A DNA stretch of 64,000 bases from Hybos culiciformis (taxonomy: Eukaryota; Arthropoda; Insecta; Diptera; Hybotidae), in NCBI GenBank assembly GCA_964007475.1, contig OZ023275.1, positions 24,141,052-24,205,051 of the forward strand, read 5' to 3'. Below are positions 24,601 to 37,897 of this stretch, in pieces (within the stretch, counting starts at the first letter, position 1; every line of letters begins with the position of its first letter). Position numbers and translations under genes: made by a program. The notes beneath the pieces were generated by a model. The model had not been told where the DNA came from. It did no database searches and saw nothing but the letters and a program-made list of their open reading frames with translations.

Positions 24601-27600
24601 CATTTCATTGGTTTCATTGGTATTTTGATATAAGAAAATTAATAAATATTATATTAAAATGTATAGAACGTACAATGTATTAATAACCAAAGAGTATAAA
24701 GAAAATTAATCAAAAAAAATACCTAAATATAAATGAAATTTTTCTTTATAAAGTAAGATTATAAGATATCAATTATAACACTAACAATTTCATGTACATA
24801 TATTTCTTAATCTTAAATACAAATTTTATGTACTTAGTTAGAGTTATATTTATAAAATAAACATAATTAATCAAAATTAACTATTTTTTTTTTTCGTTTT
24901 CGATTTGAAGTAATTATTTTTAAGGTTCTTAATCAGTTTGACCTAAGTAGTTTTTTTTTTTAATTCTACTTAAAAATATTTCATTTACAAACGAATATAA
25001 ATTTAATAATTAAATTTTAGCTATACATAAAATTAATTTATGTAAATATGTTATGAAAAATTAATTTTCTAAATAATTATATTTTTCAATGAGTAATTGT
25101 TTTTCGTTCTTAATATTTATACTAAGTACGTGTATTTTCATAAAGTGTAATATTTTTGTTTTTATGTGGTGGATGGTACCGAAAAAAAAAATTTATAAAT
25201 ATTTTTGGGACATTCGTTAAAAATAAAATAACGATAGAAGGACAATTTATTTTACAAGTACAATTTACATATTATTATTTATTTTTATGTATATATATAT
25301 ATTATTATTTATTTTATTTATAAATTTTTTTTTGTTTTAATTTATTTATTATGTGAATTTGTCACATAAATATTTTGTACAAAGAAGTTCACGTATCACC
25401 GCAATGAAGTGGTTTACATTTATTTTTTTTTCTGTTTATTTTTCATATTTTGTTTTCGTATATCGTTATTTTTATTTTCGTATTTTTAATGATTTTTTCC
25501 GATACCGCATTTATTATTATTATTGTTTTTTTTTTTTTTTTTTTTTTGTTTTTTAATTTTACAATTTTAGTTATGTTAATTTTTTTTTTTTTTGAAATTG
25601 TCAAAAAATTAAAAAATTTTTTTTTAAATTATAAATATAAAAAAAATTTTTTTTAAAAGAATTATTAAGAAAAATAAAAAAAAATAAATTAAAAAATTAT
25701 TTAATAGTTAGTTTAAAGTCAGGAAATTTTATGTTCCAGACCCGAAGAAATTTTGCTGCAGACTAAAAAAAAATTTCTTTCAAATTTTCGATTTTTGCAC
25801 ATGAAAAATTTAGTGACTATTGTATAATATCAAATTTTCTTTTTTTTTTTTTTGTTTTCTTTTTTTCTTTTTTTCCTTCAAAAAACATTTTATGTACGTT
25901 ATGTAGCTGAATATTATACGTACAAACATATGTGTGTTAGAAGGTTAAAAAGAGGAAAAGTTAAGAGAAAATTTTCTATATACCAACTAATGTATAGTAG
26001 ATGGCTTCTCTTTAAATTGAAAATTATTCATAAGGGAAATATTATTATTTTAAAGCTTTTTATTTTTTTCATTATGGTTTTTATTAAAAATTTCTATAAA
26101 TTAGTATTAAATTTATTAAGTTTATTAATTTTATCGCAATACATTAAATATTTATTTTATATAATTTTGTAAGTTGGTATTAAAAAAATTGATAATCGTT
26201 ATTTTTTTTCGAACAACTTCAACATAATAGTCATATTTTATAAAAGTTAGCCCATGTGATATTTAAGAGAAAGCAAACTAGGACTAAAATGTTTTTCCGA
26301 ATTTTTATATTGAAAAATTTTTCAAGTTTTAAACCATATATCATATTACAATCTATTCAGAATGTTTTTATTGATAAAATGTCATACTTTCAAACCTTAT
26401 ACCATAGATAAAAACTATCATTGCTTTGTAAAGGATGATTATTTATTATTTATTCATATCTTGGACTTAGCAAAAAAGCACGAAAATGTTATTTGTACAG
26501 TTTGTTAACAGGCTTGAGAATTAAATAGTAAATATTGTTTATTTTATGATATTGTTAGGATTCAAAATTTTATATATATAGAAGTAAATATAGTTTTTAA
26601 TAATATACGCTAAATTAAAAATGATCTTATATCAGGATCAAAACGATAAAAAATTAAATTTATTATACAAAAATAATGCATCAAATTAACCTCAATAATA
26701 CGAATAATTTTAAAAGTTAAAAATATGTTCAACATTATCATTACGAATGTCAATCAACAAAAAAAAAAAAATACATAAAAAAGTGTAAAACATAAACATA
26801 ATGTACATTGTTGGTTATTAAAGCGTGTTTATGTGAGAAAAATTTACAATCAAAAATTCTTGAGAACAAAGAAACTGTTGAATGAAATTGAAAATTCAAA
26901 CAAAAACTCTACATTTTCCCACAATATTTATCACTTCTTATAAAACTTTTTGTTTGGCTTCCATTCTAATTTTTTGTACAAAAAGGACAACAAAATGTTG
27001 ATTTGATTAATTATGTGATTTAATCCTTTTGTAATTTCATTTGTTTTCAACTTTTTGTTACTTTTTGCCATTTTACAAGGTATGGAAAAAATTATGTGAA
27101 AACAAATTATTATTATTTTTAGAAAGAGTTTATAGTATGATATGGTATAATAAGAAAATTATGATTGTTTACTATGTATCTATTTTATTGAAGATATATC
27201 TTTTTATGATGCCCATAAAAGTATTTAACTTTACAATTGCTGCTCCATGGTGGCAAAGACTATAAAATTATATTTTGGGAGATGCTCAAATATAAAAAAA
27301 AGACGAGTTTGTATTTTATATTAAATGAACATTAAAGTAATTTTCTTCAAGTACGTCTAATCTTTTGTTACCCGTTCATATTGGGAGATGTGTGTAACTC
27401 ATTGAGAAATCTTCAATAGAATCAATATAAAAAGTAACAATTTATATCAAAATTCAATCAAATTGTTTTAAATCGTTATCGATAAAAAAAAATTAATGTT
27501 AAAAATATCTCACACAATAAAACATATATCATTATAGTTACTCTATAAATCCATGAAATCAATAAAGCACACCTGCTTAACATCAAATAGTACATAAACC

Positions 27601-30600
27601 AAATATAAAAATCCCACTTAACTTTATTTTTATGTGTTTTTTTTTTCAAAAAAAATGCTGGAATGCTGTAAAAGTTGACAGATGAAAATATGCTAAATTT
27701 ATTTTTATTCTGCATGCACTAAAATAAAACTAATCTAAAACATTTTGCAAATGCTGCAAGCCTACATAATATCGGCAAGGTACACGAAAGGGCAATTTGC
27801 CAAATTTAAAATAAAGAAAAATTAATTTCAAATAGGATTTTACAGATTATAAACGACATTTATACATATTTGAAATTAGAAGTGAGAATGTTTTTTAGTT
27901 TAAAATTAAATATTGAAGGATTTAACTAAAGTTTTTAAACAAAATAAAAAGGGAACTCAGGGAATTTAATCGAAGAATTTAATTTAATTTATTGTATACA
28001 TTTTTGATTAATAAATTGATTAATAGATTTTCATTGTATAAAAATATGATTTTTATCCAATGCTTTCAGGAACCAAATTCATAGATTTAACAAAATTAAA
28101 ATCCCCAATGTTTTGATAAGCGCAATTAAATTCTACCCTATTTCGAGTCACATTTTATGTGCATATAACAAATACTCTGAAGATTTAATGATTTTAGTTC
28201 ATAATCCCTTCGTTTCACTTAATGTGAAAGTTTTTTTTTTAACTTTTAGGTGATTTGCTTATTTTTTTGGCTGCGTTTTCAATTGATAAATTTTACCATA
28301 TTAAATATTTTCAATAACAGCAGATTTGATTGTGAAAAAAAAATTGAAGAATAAGTTTAACAATTAAATGTAAAAATTTTAGATTTAATATATTTTTGTA
28401 TAATGTACGTTAGTAGTGTACTATAGTTACATGTACATATATTACACATATAAGTGGTCTTTTTTTTATATAAAATTTTTGATAATTTATTGCTAATTTA
28501 TTTTTTCAGATTTATGAGTATAATTCATTTGTAGTGGCAACGAATTGTCGCCTTGTTTTAAAAATTTTATAGCTTGTTATTATGCAGCATAAAATTCTAC
28601 AAAATGATTATGAAATTAAAAAGTTCTGAAATTATATTTGACAGGTAAAACAAAAGAATATGTTTCTGATTTTCTTTGACATAATTTGTAAAATGAAATT
28701 TTAATTTCCACTTTTGTGCATCTGAAAGTTGAATTTTCTTTTGCGAAAAACTGTTTTGTCAGAAAAAAGAATATATTCTACAAATATTTTAACAATCTTG
28801 AGATTTATTTTCTCTTTGACATGACGTGCACAATTTAAATAGAACAACAGGGAGAAAGTTCATGTAAAGCTATTCAGATTTAGATGTGTTTTTTCTCAAT
28901 CTAAGGGTTATCCATTTCTACCATACATTTTTATCGTAAGCAAAAATAACCAGTAAATGAAAATGTCAGTGTTCTGAAAAATGTCTCTCAAAGAATTGCA
29001 TCTATGTCGTTGTCGATAACATTTTAAGTTAGGCCTACACATGCACATTGCTGATGCTACATTTTGTTGCAATAATTAATTTTAACTTTATTTTTCACAC
29101 CTTATTTTCGATGTAAGATCGGCTAACATCATCGGCCGGTATTTTGTAACAAAACATTTATTTTAAACCAAAAAATAGTTTTAGTTTTATTATTTTCTAT
29201 TTGCTTAGCAAGGTTATAAAAGTATGTTTAATTTCCAATAAAAAGATTCATACCTGATTTTTGAAAATGTTCTGCGATTTCAAGTTGTGTTCGCCATTTA
29301 TCACATGACTCAAAATTGTTCACAAAATATTTAATAATCATAAAATTTACATTAAAATTATTAATTTTTTTTTTTGACTTTTTTTTATTTTTTTTAACAC
29401 TATTTTTTGTAAGATGAAAATAAGAATGAGATTATTTTCAATAAAGAAAAAATGTGTGAAAATTAATAAAAGAATAATTTTAGATTTAAAAGCTTCAGTT
29501 TTATCCCGAAACTTTATCCTTGGAACATTTTTTGAAGAAAATTTTCTTTACTGGTGATTATAGGAAGCTTTTATGGAAATGTACGAAAGCTAATTTTTAT
29601 TTGTAAAGTTTGAGAATAATTTGTTCAGTTTAGTATTTCGAAATTTTTAACGTTTTAGTTCAAAATTCTGTAACTACGATTGTATATTATTATGTAGATA
29701 GTACTACAGTAGATATTTATAGTTATCAGTAGAAAAATTTTATTTTCATTAATAACTACGTAAATATAGAGTGTATGAATAAACAACAACGGTTGCTAAT
29801 TGGGAAACATAATATAACCAAATGAAAAATATAAATTTTCAATAACAGAGTCACAATAATGACAAATTTGACTATGTGATACCGTATAAAAGTGTAAAGA
29901 GTTCCTGATTCGGTAGACAACTTCGAGGACAAAATTTAATATAAGAAAAATAATTAAAATTAAATGCTTTGCATATTGTCTTGATTTCTATGAGTTCTGT
30001 ATCAACGCTCTGTGAAACGAAACAGATCTATTTATATTTTAATTTAATTTGTAAATTGTAAAATGATTTGAAGCCTTAGGACTATTAGTTTAATCAGCCA
30101 CAAATTTTCATATAAAATATATATTCCAGGAATAATTCTATTATTAGTTTTGCTTCAAAACATTATCGAATAAAATTGTATTTGCCTGTAGGATTTATTA
30201 AATATGTATTATATTAGAAATTTAAATTGACCGAATTTTATGTACATTTATTAGAAATTTTAATGTTTTATTTTAGAATAGAAAAACGTTTTCTCGAAAA
30301 TGCATCAAATCATATGGGAACATTGTACGCAAATGCAAAATTATGTAGAAAACTTTAAATTGAGGAGTAAGAAAGCTATTCTGCAGTTTTTAATCAAAAA
30401 AGCTTTTAAAAAGGAAATTTAAATGAATCTTCAAATTGTTTATACAAAAAAAATGTTGCCGAATCAATATGTTTTAGTTTTATTAAAAAAATGTTTCTAT
30501 ACGCTTATCAACCTCTTCGTTCTTTTCCTTAAATTTAAAAAATAAAGCTATACCCATTTATGGTACAATTGAAAAAAGAAATTTGAGATACTCATGTAGT

Positions 30601-33476
30601 ATTTTGTGTGGTAAAAAAAAGATTAATATCAAATATTAAATTTTATTATATATTTAATATTAATGATTGTGAAAAAGTCTCAGCTCTGAAAAGACTATTT
30701 CAAATATTTTCAATTTCTATATCTCGGCCATCAACAAAGTGACAAAAGTCGTTTTCTGGAGCGTTGGATTTTATTACTTTACTTATTTAACTAAGTATAA
30801 AATGAAAACTTTGAAAATTTTAACAAGAAATACGGCCGTATATAGGCGAGTTAACTTTACACATATTTCTATGTACTTATGCAGCCATATATAACAGACA
30901 AGAAATTTTATCAATTTTAAATTCATTTAACTTTTTTGTAGAAGCATTTAGATCTTAATTTACAAAAAAAAAAATTAAGTAATGAATTTTTACAAGAAAG
31001 GGAAATAAACTTTTTATTATTATTGTTATGTATACGTTGAACATTATGAAACGATGGTTTGTGAAAAAGGATTTTAGAGATTTTTATGTGTTTTTTTTTT
31101 CTTCGAATTATTTCCTTTTTTAGGTACTGAAATAATTTTTTGTAAATATTAAGTTGTCAATTTACATTAACATATTGTCAAAATTGTGGCATTTGGTGCG
31201 TGAAGTATAAATAATTAATTTTTCATATTTTCTTTAAATACATTATTTCTTATATCGTAATATATAATTTATGGATATTGATTGATGATAAATATAATAA
31301 TTGATTTTGCCTAAAATAAATAAAAAATTAAATATAAAATCAACACCTTAAAAAAATAATAATAAAAAAAAGTTATATGTGTTCTCCCTGTATTGTTAAA
31401 ATCACAATATCTAAAATTTATTTATTTAATAAGGATTAAAAAAAAAAAAAAAATTTATGAAACATTAAAGTTGTTTTTACCACAAAAAAAAAATCCTTTT
31501 TCTGTTAATTTGATTCAGTATTATTATGTTATATATATATATATATGTAAGTTAAAGGTGTATCGTATGTATTTAATAATAATTTACGTAAATATATATA
31601 TGCACATACATACATAATTGGTGATTTTATTTAAAACATAATTTATAAAAATGATTATTAAGTACGGTAATTTTGTTATTAGTATGTTCTAAAATATATA
31701 ATTTAATTATAAAAATAATAAATATAATAATTAAAAAAAGATTTAAAAACGTATAATTCCAGATAAAATCTTACAAAAATTTAATAAAATTCTTGCTTTA
31801 GGCTGTATCTTTATATTTATAACCAGTGGATTACGTTCAGGGAAATCGAGTAAGAATTTTTAATGCTGAAGAATTGATGATTTTTAAAGTTGATGACAGC
31901 GATTATAAAACTTAATCATAGGAACACAGTATAAATACACAAGTATTTCAAATATATACAGAATATACTCAATATATAATTCTCTTATTTCAAAGAAATC
32001 TTTAATATCTTTTAATCGGTAATTATAACTTAAAGAACATTATACTACATGTATTATACTACATTATTTAAAGTATGAAAATATTAATAAAATAGCTACA
32101 ATCTGGTATATATATCAACAGACAGATTAACCTCTTTAAATAGCATTTTGTAAGGATTTCCAACCCTTTGTATGTGTTAAAAATAATCTTGAAAACAGCG
32201 GTACTAAATATACTTAATATAGTGTACTTTACTTAATGTGTACACAAATACACTGTTGGAGTTAAAGTGTATAATTAAAATTAACAGAAGGGACTGATGT
32301 TGATATAAAATGTAATATATTTTGTTCATAAACATACAGTTAATAAAATATACATTTTAGAAGTTATAAATTTTTTATGAGTACTCTTTTGTATAAGGGC
32401 AGTATGATGTAGGTCAATTTCTTTCTTTTTTTTTTAAATTAATAAAAGAGTTCATTATAAATTTCAAAGTTAAGTAAATTTAAACTTACTATGTGGAAAA
32501 TTAATATACATATGTATAAATGAGTACTTAAGATTTAATATTGCATCATAAACGGGAATGGTTATGTATTTTTATTTTTGAAAACTTCATTTGTAATACA
32601 ACAGCTGAACAATGATTCTTGGAAGAACCTACTTTTTTCATAACATCTGTTCGAATTTATTTTTGAAGTTTAACAGGGTATTGTTAAAAATTTTATGGAA
32701 CGAAAAGGGGAAATAATTCAACAGAGACCCAAAGCAAACAAGATATCAAATTAACCACTTTCATGAGAACTTTCTTGCCTAAAAATTTAAAATTTTTGGT
32801 ATTAATGGTTTTGAAAGTTAGAATTTTTATTCAGTGCTAGCTGTGAGACTTACAGCTCAAAAATGAACCATTTCCCGAGGCCCATCAAGGGAACTACTTT
32901 GGATTTCAGGTACTCAAAACTATCTTAACAACTATACAATAAATTTCAAGAAAAACCATTTTTAGAAATTGCGTCAGAGTTCTTAAAAATTATGTGTCTT
33001 TAGGAAACCGAGATATGTGTAGTCTGATTTATGTACACTGCAATATCCAACTGTTAAGAGAATACAGTGAAGTATTATGACAATTTATGACACAATACTC
33101 TAATTAATTAAATACTTAAGTTACTCCAGCTGTTTTATTTTTTTATTTCTCTCTAGTAAATAAAATTAAATAATTGAAATTGTGTTTTATATTGAACCAT
33201 ATACTGCATTTCAGAATTCTATAAGATGTTATTATTTTATTATTTTACTTTTTCAGATTATTTAAATGTTAAATAATTATAATTTAAAGTTATTTGTTTT
33301 AAACATAAGAAAATAAATTCGATTAAAATACTATGACTACATTAGTGTCTAATTGTAATTAAAAATAATATAAATTCCGATTTAGAATAAGTTTTATTTT
33401 ATCAGTAGACTAAAGCTCACATTATATTAAGAGAAGATTATGTAAGTTTATTTTAAAATATAGAGATTGTACTTAC
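21676..33476. other. AT-rich non-coding DNA downstream of the last exon seen
   Basis: Nearly 12 kb without a supportable exon. It contains an ATT trinucleotide run near 22108-22135, a tandem copy of GAATCAGTCACAATATT near 23924-23956, long poly-T near 25526-25548, and a short TA tract near 31530. The patch at 32835-33030 is a little less AT-rich but shows no clear open frame with splice sites. It is probably intron of the minus-strand gene. Confidence 0.5.
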
Positions 33477-33688
33477 ACAATGCGATGATAAACATCTGGC
33501 TGATGCGGTTGAGAATATGTCAAAGATTGATCACTTTCGGTGGAGTCATCGCGTAATGCGGCAACTCCTAACGGTAATATTGGGATTATAGCAGCTGTAG
33601 CAGCTGCTGCTGTTGGATGATTGTGACCCGCCACCGATGGAGGTGGTCCGGAAACTGTCTGCGGTGATGGTGTCGTGCTTAATACGCC
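33477..33688 (-). CDS. Internal exon (212 nt), Pro/Ala-rich segment; last exon seen in the window
   Basis: The acceptor TTTATTTTGTAG follows a 71-bp intron. In phase 0 the exon encodes 70 codons plus two bases: GVLSTTPSPQTVSGPPPSVA, then an Ala-rich GHNHPTAAAATAAIIPILPL stretch, then RDDSTESDQSLTYSQ and PHQPDVYHRI. The sequence GT|GTAAGT at the end is a perfect donor. If it were not used, the frame would stop at once with TAA. The strong donor and the absence of a polyadenylation context suggest splicing to a further exon below 33477, which I could not find. The Ser/Thr/Asp-rich stretch (DDSTESDQS) could be a phosphorylation region, but that is only inference. Confidence 0.82.
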
Positions 33689-34272
33689 CTACAAAATAAA
33701 AATATAATTATATTACAATATCTGATTAAACAATTGAATTTATTATTTAATGTGCGTACTCTACTTCCGCTTGCGGTTGGCTGCTGTTGTTGAAGCTGCA
33801 GTTGTTGTTGCTGCTGCTGTATTAATTGTTGTTGATGTAATTGTACTTGTTTTCTACGAAATTCTTCAAATGCCTCTCTTTCCTTTTCAAGGGATTTACT
33901 TCGAAATGCTGGTGGTAAAATATTTCTTTCAAGAGGCGGCGGAGATTTAACAAGCTCACTACCCGGTGTTAAAACTACAACTGATGTTGGAGTACTTGTT
34001 TCGCTATGACTTTGTTGTCGTATGAATTGATGATGGGTCGAAGGCTGTTGTTGATGAGACTTCAAATGATGTTCTTTACTTTTGCGATCTTTTTCATTGG
34101 CTCGTCTTATTTCTAAGTCAAGTAATTTAGCTTCTTTTGCTTCTTTATCACGCTAGAAAGAGTATAGTAGAAATTTGTTCAAATTAGTTTTAAAGTTTTA
34201 ATATTCGACAATATGACTATAACTTTTCGTTCACAATGTAATAGTTTCTTATAATGGCATAATCATATATAC
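33689..34272 (-). other. Short introns around the 393-nt exon
   Basis: Two short introns, 33689-33759 (71 bp) and 34153-34272 (120 bp), flank the 393-nt exon and are AT-rich with pyrimidine tracts before AG. Their size is typical of short insect introns and contrasts with the multi-kilobase introns upstream. Confidence 0.8.
33760..34152 (-). CDS. Internal exon (393 nt), charged helix then Gln/His/Ser-rich region
   Basis: The acceptor is TACTCTTTCTAG; the donor GTACGC is weaker than consensus. The exon is 131 codons, phase 0 at both ends. Residues 1-30 continue the charged helix (RDKEAKEAKLLDLEIRRANE). Residues 31-60 are His/Gln/Ser-rich. Residues 61-85 are hydrophobic and Pro-rich, with TSVVVLTPGSELVKSPPPLE followed by RNILPPAF. 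Residues 86-106 form another charged helix (KSLEKEREAFEEFRRKQ). Then come Gln runs of 3, 6 and 4, ending in TASGSR. The Gln codons mix CAA and CAG. Using the alternative donor five bases earlier would put the next exon into a frame with a stop, so the phase-0 donor is preferred. Low-complexity linkers like this are common in large insect scaffold or regulatory proteins. The family is not recognised. Confidence 0.9.
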
Positions 34273-34370
34273 CTTATAGTTTATTGCATCTTGCTCTTGC
34301 TGTTTTTGTTCACGTTCATTGCGCTGTCTTTCTCGTTGTTTTTCTTCATCTGTTTGAGCTGTTTTAGAAT
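34273..34370 (-). CDS. Internal exon (98 nt), highly charged helical segment
   Basis: The acceptor reads AAAATTACAG and the donor GTATAT. Two bases complete an Asn codon from either upstream exon, followed by 32 codons. The product begins SKTAQTDEEKQRERQRNERE and continues with KQQEQDAINYK, a Glu/Arg/Gln/Lys-rich stretch without Pro or Gly. This is typical of a long charged alpha helix or coiled coil. It ends in phase 0, in register with the 393-nt exon 120 bp downstream. It is common to both predicted isoforms. No catalytic motif is visible. Confidence 0.85.
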
Positions 34371-36648
34371 CTGTAATTTTAAAATAAGAACAAATTTTTT
34401 TTTACATTTTTTTTTTTGCATACATATTTTTGAATCAAGCTTTTAAATGCATTTAATCAAATTTACATTGAACATAATAATAATAATGTCATTCAATATA
34501 CAAAATAGTCGTCCTCACTTCATGACTTCATCGTTTTTCATATGTAATTGATTTTGAAATGAATGCATGAATGAATATGCAAACCAATTATACCGAGAAA
34601 ACAGTTTTTGATTAATTTTTATTACGATGAACTATCAAATATCAAATATATGAAAATTCGATTTTCTAAGTAATGTTGCAAGGACGACTTTATTTTTTTT
34701 TTACATGCCAAAATTTTTAAGCTTTATAAATGTCGCAAAAAATAAAATTCCAATAAACAAAAAATATTAACTGGAAAACATATTTTAATTAATTTGTATT
34801 AATTTATTTTTAAGTTTAAATTTCTTTGCGTATTAAATACATAAAATTTTTGATATTACATAAATAATATGTAGTTAAGTCATATTAATAATTTTTTTTG
34901 CAAAGCTTAACAAAATTTATCTATGTACTGCACACTTACTTGAAACAGTAGTTTTAGAATTATTACAAGTTTAAAATTAATATCAGGGATTATAATTAGT
35001 ATAAGTTTTATAAGGCTGTAATAAGTAAAAAAAAAACTTAATTTTACATAATAACGATGCATGTGAGAAAACTGTGAAACAGATTTCTGAATAAAAAAAT
35101 TTAATTTATGAAAATTAAAATGATCTTTAAAAAAGTTTAATTTAAAAACCACAAACATTTGATCAATCAAAATATGACATGCCCTAATTAATGTTTACAG
35201 TTCGTCTTGGTGTAAGTGGAACAACCGAATACGAATATTGCAAACCGTTGGTTAATACCTCCGCCGTCCTTCTATTATAACATATCCTAGCAATTTGGGG
35301 AGAAATGTTCCTTAAGAACCACTGCATTAGTCCCAAAAAGGCTCTTTTAAGATATTAATATTTATACATTTTAAGCCGGGAAAAGTTTTTCATTTACAGA
35401 TAACTTTGAAATCAGTATAACCATAGGACATTTGGATTTTTTTTAGATTAAAATTTAAAAGAAATTCTATCGTTTTCTTCTTATTACCTCTAAAATTTTA
35501 TTGCAAAATTAGTGACCCAAAAACAGAGATTATGTTTTTTCTAATGTTATGCTTAATGCTTTTAACATAACAAAAATTGTTTACGACAGGTAACACTTTT
35601 TTTTATTTTATAAATTTGAGTTATTAAAAAATGTTCATATCCTTATAATATTGTTGAAAGCCCTGTTGATTGGTGGTGCAAGAAATATAATATTTGAAAA
35701 AAAATAGTTTTTTTATTATTTTTATTCAAAATTATCCAAATCCTCAAGAATCAACACAACTTCCAACTAATTTTTCTTCTTCTAAAAGTAATAAAATTGG
35801 GCAAACAGAATCACTATTTTTGGAAAAGAATTTATTTTGCTACTGGTTCATAATTCAGTTTCGAAATGATGAAATACAGAATTAGTTAATCCAACGTATG
35901 GAAACAATCAAGATTTTAAATATTTGGACTAAACAAGCCAATATAAAAGTATACCAGTATACAAATATGTAGCACAAACAAGATATTATAAAAGTATAAC
36001 TCTTATAGCCAATATAAAGGTATTTCAGTACATCAGACAGCATTATAAAAATTTACTTCAATATTTTTGAACCAGCTCATAACATATAGAGAATAAAAAC
36101 ACTTTTATATCATTATAATTAAAATATTTATGAATTTATTTTAGATTAAATCTTTCTGACACCCAATTACGTACAAATCTGATATTTTTTGTGCTGCCAA
36201 AAATGATAATATATTTTCAAAGAATTACATGTAAGATGCGAATAAAATTGTAATTCTTATACCATAGTCACATACATATAAATTTACATTACGCACTTTT
36301 TATTATGTCATTTATTTATTATATTAAGGAACATATAAATATAATGATAATAGAAATAATTTTTCTTTCGAACATAAAATAGAAAATGAAAGTAAAATCT
36401 TTTTAATTTTTATTATCTTGATTTATATAATGTAGTGAAGGTAAATAAAATTGAAAATTTTCTAAATCTGGAATTAATTTATTTCAAATCTATGTTTTTG
36501 ATTTTGAAAGTTGTGTAACTTAAAAGAAAAACTAAAAATTTTTAAAGGATGAATTTGATTTTTAATTTTAAAATAAACAAATTATGTACTAATATCGAAT
36601 TTTTTCTTCAAAACCAAAGTACAAATGTAAAAAATACTGAGAATTACG

Positions 36649-37897
36649 TTCCCAAGCAACAAAATCACCTTATTTTTGGTTACCGAAAGAAAATATCACT
36701 AGAAGTAGGTTATAATGAGGAAAAAATAACATAAAAAATAACCGCATACGTATTTTGAAAATAAAGATATTTTCGAAATTAAATATAACCTCAAAAACAC
36801 TTTAAAAAAGAACAAAAAGTGATTTTATCTTCGATATCAAATTTGGTACAAATATCACTGATTTGATTTTAAATATATCATCACTTTGAAGTGAAATTTG
36901 GTTATAATTCGCTATTTTGGAAAATTTGTAATCAAAATTTCAACAGAAATTTTTTTGTGTCACCTAAAAGTTAATTTTGTAAGCTAAAAGTTAAGATCAC
37001 TTCTATATCAAATTTTATAAAATTGAATTTAATTCTATTATCACCATGCAGGTAAATTTGGCAACAATCCACTATTTTGGCAAAACTAACTAATAGGTCA
37101 GAAGAAAAAAAATGGCTGTTTATTCAGAGATAATAAAATTTTTTTTTCTTTGCTTTTATTTCATATAATGAAAAATTACAACAGATTGATTAACTATTTA
37201 AATTACAGTTTAAAAAAAAAGTACTATTTTAAAAAAAAAAAATTTTTTTTTTAAATATTTTTTTTTTTCATATAAAATATATTTTGAAAAAAATAATTTT
37301 TTAACAAATTGAGTCGGAACATTGATTTCTCTACTCCTACAAGGTATGAGTTTAACGAAAAAAAAAATTTGCATAAGTTTTTAAATATTTAAAAAAAAAA
37401 AATATTAATATAATAAATATTATACTTATGAAAAACAATTTTATTTTTAATTCTATGTAATGATTTATATGTTCACATATTTGAACATTGCTTTTTCACA
37501 TTTTTCATTTCATAAATAAAAAAAAAGCATACACTTTTGCTAAAAGGAATAAACATTATAATCATGTGTATCTATTCCATTCACATATAGTAAATATAAT
37601 TTTTTTTCGAATTTTCGAAATTATGTTTCTTTTTCAATTTTGGTCACCTAATTGGTGATCTTGAGCGCAAATTATTCTCACAGAACCCTCACTGTTATCC
37701 AAATTTTAGTGAATTTCTTTTATAATTTAACGGTTCATATAACCAAAAATCATTCCCCACTTGGTTTTTTCCACCAAAAAATGGGTTGTCGTGAGCATAG
37801 TTTTGCCAATTTTAGGTTAATTTCAAAGTTGAGGTGATGTTGCCACAGCCAAAATTGGTGATTGAGAGCGCGACTTTACCAATTTGTTACTTGGGAA
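36649..37897. mobile_element. Possible DNA transposon with 15-bp inverted ends
   Basis: TTCCCAAGCAACAAA at the left and TTTGTTACTTGGGAA at the right are inverted copies with one mismatch, 1.25 kb apart, and the DNA just inside both ends is less AT-rich. Related phrases such as GTGAAATTTGGTTATAATTC and AGGTAAATTTGGCAACAATC repeat inside. I could not find a clean target duplication and there is no transposase frame, so this is tentative. Confidence 0.45.

Noticed and set aside
25353..26172. Cluster of Phe/Tyr/Ile-rich open frames
   Set aside because: Translations of poly-T and TAT-rich sequence; no coding bias.
33754..33765. Alternative donor five bases earlier in the Gln-rich exon
   Set aside because: Using it shifts the next exon into a frame that meets TGA before its end, whereas the chosen donor keeps 70 codons open.
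33750..33950. Plus-strand open frame rich in Val and Ala
   Set aside because: It is the antisense reading of the Gln-rich exon on the minus strand.
36541..36734. 61-codon frame near the inverted-end candidate
   Set aside because: Overlaps the left end of the repeat, has no domain and no splice signals.
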